DNA of 14,879 nucleotides. Source: RECO01 sp050485385. GTDB lineage: Bacteria; Pseudomonadota; Alphaproteobacteria; Geminicoccales; Geminicoccaceae. A program made the translations under genes and the position numbers. Below are positions 6,579 through 11,946 of the stretch, piece after piece; position 1 is the stretch's first letter; each line of letters starts with the position of its first letter. The notes under the pieces are model-generated. The model was given only the letters and a program-made list of their open reading frames with translations, did no database searches and was not told the origin of the DNA. Location of the stretch: positions 1 through 14,879 of the forward strand of contig JBJHBG010000116.1 of assembly GCA_050485385.1 (NCBI GenBank), in the 5' to 3' direction.

Positions 6579-7112
6579 ATGGATATCCGCAAGATTCCGC
6601 CTGGCATCAATCCTCCCGAGGACATTCACGTCCTGATCGAGGTGCCGCTGCGCTCCGATCCGATCAAGTACGAGTTCGAAAAGGACTCCGGTGCCATTTT
6701 CGTCGACCGTTATCTCTACACGTCGATGTTCTACCCGTGCAATTACGGCTTCGTGCCCAACACGCTTTACGACGACGGCGACCCGGTCGACGTGCTGGTG
6801 ATGGGGCGCATGCCCCTGGTGCCGGGCTGCATCCTCCAGGCGCGGCCGATCGCCGTCTTGGAGCTCGAGGACGACGGCGGCCAGGACGAGAAGATCCTAG
6901 CGGTGCCGGTGCCGCGCATCACCGCGCTCTACAAGAGCGTCAACAGCTACACCGACGTGCCGGAGATCGAGCTCTTGCGCATCCAGCACTTCTTCGAACA
7001 CTACAAGGACCTCGAGCCCAACAAGTGGACGCGGGTGGGCAGCTGGCGCGACGCCGACGAAGCGAAGCGGATCATCGTGCGCAGCATCGACATGTTCAAC
7101 GAGAAGGGCTGA
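6579..7112 (+). CDS. ppa: Inorganic pyrophosphatase, family I
   Basis: The product is 177 residues from ATG 6579, 20 bases after hemF, with a GGAG at 6564-6567. The family signature D66-G-D68-P-V-D71 is intact and carries the metal-binding aspartates. It is followed by the acidic segment D-D-G-G-Q-D-E-K near 95-104. The opening D-I-H-V-L-I-E-V-P and K-Y-E-F-E-K-D-S-G supply phosphate-binding residues, and Y-P-C-N-Y-G-F-V-P-N-T is the expected fourth block. The length equals that of the hexameric bacterial enzyme (E. coli 176). It hydrolyses pyrophosphate to two phosphates in the cytoplasm and pulls biosynthetic reactions forward. It is third in the trmL-hemF-ppa-DUF2889 run, with only 4 bases to the next gene's apparent start. 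Confidence 0.96.
   Translation: MDIRKIPPGINPPEDIHVLIEVPLRSDPIKYEFEKDSGAIFVDRYLYTSMFYPCNYGFVPNTLYDDGDPVDVLVMGRMPLVPGCILQARPIAVLELEDDGGQDEKILAVPVPRITALYKSVNSYTDVPEIELLRIQHFFEHYKDLEPNKWTRVGSWRDADEAKRIIVRSIDMFNEKG
7104..7108 (+). promoter_or_regulatory. Ribosome site consistent with a CTG start for the DUF2889 gene
   Basis: AAGGG at 7104-7108, inside the last codons of ppa, lies 8 bases before the CTG at 7117. No ATG, GTG or TTG occurs in that frame between the upstream stop at 6898-6900 and 7279. Confidence 0.4.
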
Positions 7113-7116
7113 TCCG

Positions 7117-7677
7117 CTGCCGCTTCCCCCGCCCGTCGACCGCGTCGAGCTGCATCGGCGCGCCGTCGACTGCCAGGGCTTTCGCCGCGCCGACGGCCTG
7201 TTCGACGTCGAAGCCCGCATCGTCGACACCAAGGCCTACACCATCGCCAACCGCTGGCGCGGCCCGCTGTCTCCGGGTATGCCGCTTCACGACATGAGCC
7301 TCCGGCTGACCCTCGACGAGACGCTGGAGATCCGCGCGGCGGTGGCCGTGACCGACGGCTCCCCCTTCGCCGTCTGTGCCGACATCGAGCCGGCGTTCCA
7401 GGCGCTGGTCGGCCTGCGCATCGGGCCCGGCTTCCTTCGTGCCGTTAGGCAGAAACTGGGTGGAACCGCCGGCTGCACGCACCTGGTCGAACTGCTCGGG
7501 CCGTTGGCCACGACCGCGTTGCAGACGATCCTGCCGCTGCGCCGCCCGACACGGCCGACCGCGCCGGGCCGCCCACCCGGCCATCTCGACGGCTGCCACG
7601 CGCTGCGTCGCGACGGGCCGGTGGTCCGCGAGCACTACCCGGAGTGGTATACGGGCGTCACGCCTCGTTCGCCTTGA
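7117..7677 (+). CDS. DUF2889 family protein, apparent CTG start
   Basis: The product is 186 residues if it begins at CTG 7117. Family resemblance starts well before the first ATG (7279). The upstream codons give L-P-L-P-P-P-V-D-R-V-E-L-H-R-R, then G-F-R-R-A-D-G-L-F-D-V-E-A-R-I-V-D-T-K-A-Y and N-R-W-R-G-P-L, the characteristic opening of DUF2889. After that come P-L-H-D-M-S-L-R-L-T-L-D, I-G-P-G-F, and the strongly conserved G-C-T-H-L-V-E-L-L-G-P-L-A-T-T-A-L-Q-T. The family has no established function that I know. I see no signal peptide or membrane helix. The C-terminal 40 residues (H-L-D-G-C-H-A-L-R-R-D-G and E-H-Y-P-E-W-Y) are the usual end. It follows ppa by 4 bases, so it is probably translated from the same transcript. 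Its last 20 bases overlap bolA tail to tail. Confidence 0.8.
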   Translation: MPLPPPVDRVELHRRAVDCQGFRRADGLFDVEARIVDTKAYTIANRWRGPLSPGMPLHDMSLRLTLDETLEIRAAVAVTDGSPFAVCADIEPAFQALVGLRIGPGFLRAVRQKLGGTAGCTHLVELLGPLATTALQTILPLRRPTRPTAPGRPPGHLDGCHALRRDGPVVREHYPEWYTGVTPRSP

Positions 7678-7927
7678 CGTCGAGCCTGAGGGCGTGGATC
7701 GGGGTCGCCATCAGGTCGCCGACCGCAGCGTAGACCCGCCGTTGTTGCGCCACCCGGTCGAGCCCGGCGAGGCTCGATGCCCGCAGCACGACGCGAAAAT
7801 GCGTATTGCCGCCAGGGCGATAGCCGGCATGGCCGCGGTGCTGCTCGCTCTCGTCGATCACCTCCAACCGTTCGGGGGCGAGCGCCGTGACCAGGCGCCG
7901 CTCCAGCTCGGCCTTGACGTCGGACAT
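7658..7927 (-). CDS. bolA: BolA family protein
   Basis: The product is 89 residues from the ATG at 7925-7927, with GGGAG (7938-7942) 10 bases upstream. It has the class II KH-like fold typical of BolA: L-E-V-I-D-E-S-E-Q-H, R-G-H-A-G-Y, N-T-H-F-R-V-V-L, a Q-Q-R-R-V-Y-A-A-V helix in the R-H-R-x-V-Y position, and I-H-A-L-R-L at the end. The histidine in I-H-A-L is the conserved Fe-S ligand used when BolA proteins pair with monothiol glutaredoxins. Such proteins influence iron homeostasis, cell shape and the stress response. No glutaredoxin is in the window. The frame is open for a further 27 codons upstream, but that extension crosses the promoter and is not family-like. The gene converges on the DUF2889 gene with a 20-base overlap. 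Confidence 0.88.
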   Translation of the reverse strand: MSDVKAELERRLVTALAPERLEVIDESEQHRGHAGYRPGGNTHFRVVLRASSLAGLDRVAQQRRVYAAVGDLMATPIHALRLDVKANEA

Positions 7928-7987
7928 TGGCGTGGGTCTCCCAAGGCTGTGGTTGCAGACGCGGTGCCATCCTGCACGTTCAAATAC

Positions 7988-8005
7988 CATGATGCGCATA
8001 TCATG
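7988..8005. promoter_or_regulatory. Inverted repeat overlapping the bolA -10 region, possible operator
   Basis: CATGAT (7988-7993) and ATCATG (8000-8005) are perfect 6-base arms around a 6-base centre, GCGCAT. The right arm covers the predicted -10 hexamer and the left arm lies near the predicted transcription start. A dimeric repressor here would block bolA. The Xre regulator encoded across the spacer is a natural candidate, but that link is inference. Confidence 0.3.
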
Positions 8006-8026
8006 CACCCGTCACCGCACCGTCAA
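7998..8026 (-). promoter_or_regulatory. Promoter of bolA
   Basis: On the minus strand TTGACG (8021-8026, 5 of 6 matches to the -35 consensus) and TGATAT (7998-8003, 3 of 6) are 17 bases apart. The predicted start of transcription is near 7990, giving bolA a leader of about 60 bases. This is the best promoter-like element in the window. Confidence 0.45.
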
Positions 8027-8176
8027 CGGGCTGGGCCGTGCTACATCTCGTCGTCAGTTGCGGCGGCGGTAGCGAACTCCATCGTCGTGCCGGATGCCGA
8101 TCGCGGCTGAGTGACCTTCTCGGGCGGGTTGCTGCGGTCGATCGTGGACGCCCCGAACGTCGTGGGAATGAAGAGA

Positions 8177-8605
8177 ATGAACAACGTTGCCGCCAAGCCG
8201 CCCGTGAATCCCCGCGGACGCGCCCGTCCGCAGGACGTCGACCGCTATGTCGGGGCGCGCATGCGCGACCGCCGCATCATGCTGGGCCTCACCCAGCAGC
8301 AGATGGCGGACCTCATCGGTGTGACGTACCAGCAGGCGCACAAGTACGAGAAGGGGATCAACCGCATCGCCGCCGGCCGCCTCTACGACGTCGCCCGAGC
8401 CCTCGGCGTCGAGGTCGGCTACTTCTTCCAGGGCCTCGACACCAACGGCGACTTCCAGCCGACGCCGCAGCAGCGCATGCTGCTGGAACTCGCCCGCAGC
8501 TTCATCTCGCTGCCCAACCGGCGCCACCAGGAAGCGCTCTGCACCCTCGCCCGCGTCCTCGCGGACTCCGAGCCCGCGCTCGCCCGGGACCGACTCGCCT
8601 GCTGA
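8177..8605 (+). CDS. Xre family helix-turn-helix transcriptional regulator
   Basis: The product is 142 residues from ATG 8177, chosen because GGGAA at 8164-8168 lies 8 bases upstream. ATG 8168 and GTG 8111 are in-frame alternatives. The DNA-binding domain spans about residues 20-85: V-G-A-R-M-R-D-R-R-I-M-L-G-L-T-Q-Q-Q-M-A-D-L-I, then G-V-T-Y-Q-Q-A-H-K-Y-E-K-G-I-N-R-I as turn and recognition helix, then A-G-R-L-Y-D-V-A-R-A-L-G-V-E-V-G-Y-F-F. This pattern is common in small alphaproteobacterial Xre regulators. The C-terminal 50 residues form a helix (L-L-E-L-A-R-S-F and E-A-L-C-T-L-A-R-V-L-A) that may mediate dimerisation. Its targets are unknown. It is divergent from bolA across 249 bp and converges on the MATE gene, with 6 bases between stop codons. 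Confidence 0.88.
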   Translation: MNNVAAKPPVNPRGRARPQDVDRYVGARMRDRRIMLGLTQQQMADLIGVTYQQAHKYEKGINRIAAGRLYDVARALGVEVGYFFQGLDTNGDFQPTPQQRMLLELARSFISLPNRRHQEALCTLARVLADSEPALARDRLAC

Positions 8606-8611
8606 TCCGGC

Positions 8612-9991
8612 TCAGCCTCGGCCGGCAAGCCGGCCGAGGCGCGCCAGCCCCAGACATGCCGTCGTGGCGAGCCCCAGGGCCAGCCCGAACCAGACGGCGA
8701 GCGCTCCCAGGTCCAGGACGAACAGGCCGAAAGCGCCGCTGCCGAGGCCGACCAGCCAGTAGCCGACGAAGGCGTAGACCATCGGCACCAGCGTATCCCT
8801 GAGCCCACGCAGCAGACCGCCGACGACGATCTGCAGACCGTCGACGAGCTGAAACACGGCGGCGACGGCCAGGAACCGCACGGCCAGCACGTGCAGTTCG
8901 CGCTGTGCCACCGGGTCGTCGACGAAGGGGGCGACGAGTACGGCGCCCACCGTCCAAAAGGCGATGGCAGGCACGACCATGATCAGGACGGCCATGCCGA
9001 CGGCGAGCATGGCGACGCGGCGCACGCGCGGCGCATCGTGGACGCCGGCGGCAAGGGCGATGCGGATGGTGGCGGCCTGGCTGAGGCCGAGCGGCACCAT
9101 GAAGACGATGCCGCACACCTGCATCGCCACGTTGTGCGCCGCGAGCGGCACCGTGCCCTGCGTGCCGACGAGGAGCGCCGCCGCCGAGAACATGCCCACT
9201 TCGAACAGCAGGGTCAGCCCGATCGGCAGACCGAGGCGGACGATGGTGCCGAACGTGACCCAGTCCGGCCGCCAGAACCGGCCGAACAGTCGAAAGCGGC
9301 GATAGGGCTGGCGCCGGGCGGCGACCACGGCCAACGCCAGGAATCCGAGCAGGTTGACCAACGTCGAACTCAGCCCGGCACCGACCAACTCCAGCCGTGG
9401 CAGGCCGAAATGGCCGAACATCAACAGATAGTTGGAGATCGCGTTGCCGACGACGGTGGCGGCGGTGACGACGAGGATCGCGCGCGTGTTGCCGAAGCTT
9501 GCGAGAAACGAGCGCAGCACGACGAAGCCGGCGGCGAAGGGCAGCCCCGCCGCCGCCGCGCGCAGATAGGCCTCGGCGCCGGCCGCGGTCGCCGGCGACT
9601 GGCCCAGCCACGCCAACGGGCCGGCCGCATTGGCAAGGACGAGCGCCGCCGGCAGCGTGAAGGCAAAGACGACCCAGAGCCCCTGCCGCACGGCTCGGCG
9701 GACCGGCCGCGCCCGGCGGACGGCGAGCGCCTGGGCGATCAAGGGTGCCGTGGCGCTCGCGAGGCCGATGCCGAACAGGGCCGCCACGATCCAGAGGCTC
9801 ATCGCCAGCCCCCCGGCGGCGAGCGCTTCGGTGCCGAGCCAGCCCATCATCACGAGATCGGTGGTGTTGATGGCGATCTGGCCGAGTTGGGCGAGCGCAA
9901 GCGGTGCTGCGAGGGCGACGAGGCTGCGCAGTTCCTGGCGGACCTCGGCCCAGCCCGCCGGCCGTGGGCCGGTGTCCGCGTGATCGGTCAT
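8612..9991 (-). CDS. MATE family multidrug efflux transporter
   Basis: The product is 459 residues from the ATG at 9989-9991. A longer reading to 10132 would overlap the acyltransferase and is not membrane-like. The protein is an inner-membrane antiporter with about 12 hydrophobic helices arranged as two related halves. The first helix contains P-L-A-L-A-Q-L-G-Q-I-A-I-N-T-T-D-L-V-M-M-G-W-L-G, a hallmark of MATE exporters. P-L-I-A-Q-A-L-A-V-R-R and G-L-R-D-T-L-V-P-M-V-Y-A-F-V-G-Y-W are further family blocks. These proteins use Na+ or H+ gradients to expel cationic drugs or metabolites; the substrate here cannot be told. It follows the acyltransferase by 13 bases and is last in a three-gene operon. 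No strong ribosome site is seen. Its last codons form a perfect palindrome (8615-8640). Confidence 0.92.
   Translation of the reverse strand: MTDHADTGPRPAGWAEVRQELRSLVALAAPLALAQLGQIAINTTDLVMMGWLGTEALAAGGLAMSLWIVAALFGIGLASATAPLIAQALAVRRARPVRRAVRQGLWVVFAFTLPAALVLANAAGPLAWLGQSPATAAGAEAYLRAAAAGLPFAAGFVVLRSFLASFGNTRAILVVTAATVVGNAISNYLLMFGHFGLPRLELVGAGLSSTLVNLLGFLALAVVAARRQPYRRFRLFGRFWRPDWVTFGTIVRLGLPIGLTLLFEVGMFSAAALLVGTQGTVPLAAHNVAMQVCGIVFMVPLGLSQAATIRIALAAGVHDAPRVRRVAMLAVGMAVLIMVVPAIAFWTVGAVLVAPFVDDPVAQRELHVLAVRFLAVAAVFQLVDGLQIVVGGLLRGLRDTLVPMVYAFVGYWLVGLGSGAFGLFVLDLGALAVWFGLALGLATTACLGLARLGRLAGRG
8615..8640. terminator. Perfect 12-bp-arm palindrome at the MATE/Xre convergent ends
   Basis: GCCTCGGCCGGC (8615-8626) and GCCGGCCGAGGC (8629-8640) are perfect inverted arms around a 2-base centre, AA. 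It begins 10 bases after the Xre stop and lies just inside the MATE stop, so it encodes the L-G-R-L-A-G-R-G end of that protein. It could terminate both transcripts, although no T-run follows on either strand. Confidence 0.4.
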
Positions 9992-10004
9992 CGCCGTTGT
10001 CGGA

Positions 10005-10901
10005 TCAGGCCGCGCGCAGGCGGCAGACGCGGTGCGCGAGGTGCTTGGCAGGGTGCAGGGCGTAGGTGCGGCGACGCAGCTCGTCGGCAAGCTCCTGGCG
10101 GTCGCGCATCGGCGCCAGTTCGGCGTAGGCAACGAGGTCGCCGATCTCGATGCGCTGCCGGCTGCCGATCTTGTTCGCCACCTCGTGGAACAGCAGCGAC
10201 AGACGCAAGGTCATGCTGACCTGGCTCGCCAACTGGAACAGGCGGCTGTTCTGGCCGACGAAACAGACCGGCAGCACCGGCGCCCGTGCGGCGTGGATCA
10301 GCTTGGCGGTAAACGGCTTCCAGCGAGGATCGACCGCCGGGCCGAAGGGGCGCGTCGCCGTGGACACGGTGCCGCCCGGAAAGACGATCAGCACGCCGCC
10401 GCCGCGCAACCACTCGATCGCCCCCTGGCGCGACCGCAGATTGGTCGTGCGCGCCTCGGTCGTCTCGGCGAAGTCGATGGGAAACAGATAGGGTGCCGCC
10501 TCCGCCGAGCGGGTCAGCACGCCGTTGGCGACGACGCGGAAGTCGGGCCGGTGCCGCTGCACGAGGTGGCCGATCATCAGTCCGTCGAGCACGCCGTAGG
10601 GGTGGTTCGCCACGATCACGACCGGCCCTGCCGCCGGCAAAGCCGCCTCCAGCCTGGCCCCGTCGTAGTCCAGCACGAGCCCCAGCCGGCGCACCGCCGA
10701 CGACCAGAAGTCCGGGTCCTTCTCGGCCAAGTGCGCCTCGTAGAGACGGCGCAGGCGCGGCTGACCCGTCATCCGCTCGATCGACCGGATCGCCAGCCGC
10801 CGGAGGCGGCCGTCGCTCGGATCGGCATAGGTGAAGTCGGACTGCGGGCCGGCCGGCCCGCCCCTGAGCTTCGCAAGGCGATGAACCAGACGATTGGGCA
10901 C
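10005..10901 (-). CDS. Lysophospholipid acyltransferase family protein (PlsC-like, hemolysin type)
   Basis: The product is 298 residues from the GTG at 10899-10901, with GAGG 9 bases upstream. A TTG at 10914-10916 overlapping the preceding stop is a less likely start. The glycerolipid acyltransferase catalytic motif is H100-P-Y-G-V-L-D106 in V-I-V-A-N-H-P-Y-G-V-L-D-G, the H-x5-D form seen in the OlsA/hemolysin-like branch. A substrate block F-P-G-G-T-V-S lies near residue 160 and P-V-L-P-V-C-F-V-G-Q-N-S-R near 205. A preceding region with Y-E-A-H-L-A-E-K and F-W-S-S-A-V is also usual for this branch. It should move an acyl chain to a lyso-lipid, either lysophosphatidate or lyso-ornithine lipid, at the inner membrane. 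No olsB-like N-acyltransferase is in view, so I do not name it olsA. It is the middle gene of the dehydrogenase-acyltransferase-MATE operon. Confidence 0.85.
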   Translation of the reverse strand: MPNRLVHRLAKLRGGPAGPQSDFTYADPSDGRLRRLAIRSIERMTGQPRLRRLYEAHLAEKDPDFWSSAVRRLGLVLDYDGARLEAALPAAGPVVIVANHPYGVLDGLMIGHLVQRHRPDFRVVANGVLTRSAEAAPYLFPIDFAETTEARTTNLRSRQGAIEWLRGGGVLIVFPGGTVSTATRPFGPAVDPRWKPFTAKLIHAARAPVLPVCFVGQNSRLFQLASQVSMTLRLSLLFHEVANKIGSRQRIEIGDLVAYAELAPMRDRQELADELRRRTYALHPAKHLAHRVCRLRAA

Positions 10902-10912
10902 GGGCTCCGGCC

Positions 10913-11785
10913 TCAACGGGGATCGGTGAGCAAGTTCACGAGGCTCGAGGTGTCCCAGCGGCCGCCTCCCTGCCGCTGCACCTGCCTGTAGAATTGGTCG
11001 ACGAGGGCGGTGACGGGAAGGGGGGTGCCGTTGCGCTTGGCCTCCTCCAGACAAATGCCGAGATCCTTGCGCATCCAGTCGACGGCAAAGCCGAAGCCGA
11101 ACTCGCCCGCGGCCATCGTCCGCCAACGGTTCTCCATCTGCCAGCTCTGCGCGGCGCCCTTGCCGATCACCTCGACGACCCGGTCGGTATCGAGGCCCGC
11201 CGCCTTGGCGAAGGCCACCGCCTCGCCCAGCGCCTGCACCAGCCCGGCGATGCAGATCTGGTTGACCATCTTGGTGAGTTGGCCCGCCCCCGCCTCGCCC
11301 ATCAGGGTCACGGCGCGGCCATAGGCCTCGACCACCGGCCGCACCTCGGCGAAGGTGGCCGCGTCGCCGCCGCACATGACGGTGAGCGTGCCGTTGACCG
11401 CCCCTGCCTCGCCGCCGCTCACCGGCGCGTCGACGAAGCCGAAGCCGCGTTCGCGGCAGGCACCGGCCAACTCGCGCGCCAGGTCGGCCGACGCCGTCGT
11501 GTGGTCGACCAACACCCCACCCGCGCTCATTGCGGCAAGCGCACCCTCCTCGCCGTAGACCACGCTGCGCACGTCGTCGTCGTTGCCGAGACACGTCATC
11601 ACCATGCGCGCGCCTGCCACGGCCTCGGCCGGTGTCGCTGCCGTCCGCCCGCCATACGCCAGCGCCCACGCCTCGGCCTTGCTTGCCGTCCGGTTGTAGA
11701 CGGTCACGGCGTGGCCGGCCCTGGCCAGATGGCCGGCCATCGGCCCGCCCATGACGCCCAAGCCCAAGAACGCGCACGCCACCAT
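10913..11785 (-). CDS. NAD(P)-dependent beta-hydroxyacid dehydrogenase (3-hydroxyisobutyrate dehydrogenase family)
   Basis: The product is 290 residues from the ATG at 11783-11785, with GGGAG at 11794-11798 eight bases upstream. A TTG at 11798-11800 is a poorer start because it overlaps that site. The Rossmann motif is G8-L-G-V-M-G-G-P-M-A-G-H-L, followed by V-Y-N-R-T; an Asn-Arg after the second strand often favours NADP. The substrate loop is D119-A-P-V-S-G-G-E-A-G-A-V-N-G-T-L-T-V-M, and the catalytic lysine is K172 in G-Q-L-T-K-M-V-N-Q. Possible substrates are 3-hydroxyisobutyrate, tartronate semialdehyde, or succinic semialdehyde (GLYR type); the motifs do not decide among them. It leads a minus-strand operon whose next start codon lies 11 bases past its stop. 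It is divergent from pepN. Confidence 0.9.
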   Translation of the reverse strand: MVACAFLGLGVMGGPMAGHLARAGHAVTVYNRTASKAEAWALAYGGRTAATPAEAVAGARMVMTCLGNDDDVRSVVYGEEGALAAMSAGGVLVDHTTASADLARELAGACRERGFGFVDAPVSGGEAGAVNGTLTVMCGGDAATFAEVRPVVEAYGRAVTLMGEAGAGQLTKMVNQICIAGLVQALGEAVAFAKAAGLDTDRVVEVIGKGAAQSWQMENRWRTMAAGEFGFGFAVDWMRKDLGICLEEAKRNGTPLPVTALVDQFYRQVQRQGGGRWDTSSLVNLLTDPR

Positions 11786-11820
11786 CGTCGAAACTCCCAA
11801 GGGATCGCCGGTCGGCCCGT

Positions 11821-11849
11821 CTCCTAGGCGTTCGGCCGCCCGCCTTCAA
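11821..11849 (-). promoter_or_regulatory. Possible promoter of the dehydrogenase-acyltransferase-MATE operon
   Basis: On the minus strand TTGAAG (11844-11849) and TAGGAG (11821-11826) are 17 bases apart, about 36 bases upstream of the ATG at 11785. Matches to consensus are 4 of 6 and 3 of 6. Confidence 0.22.
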
Positions 11850-11880
11850 GCGAGCAAGGTGCTGCCGCCGTGCTCGAGGG

Positions 11881-11910
11881 TGGACAAGCGAACGGCTTAT
11901 CGGCCATACC
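11881..11910 (+). promoter_or_regulatory. Possible promoter of pepN
   Basis: TGGACA (11881-11886, 5 of 6 matches) and CATACC (11905-11910, 3 of 6) are 18 bases apart. Transcription would begin about 30 bases before the pepN ATG. Confidence 0.28.
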
Positions 11911-11946
11911 CCGCCCCGACGACAGAGGCACTTTCCGGCGCAAATC

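Noticed and set aside
9992..10132. N-terminal extension of the MATE transporter
   Set aside because: The extra residues overlap the end of the acyltransferase gene and are not family-like.
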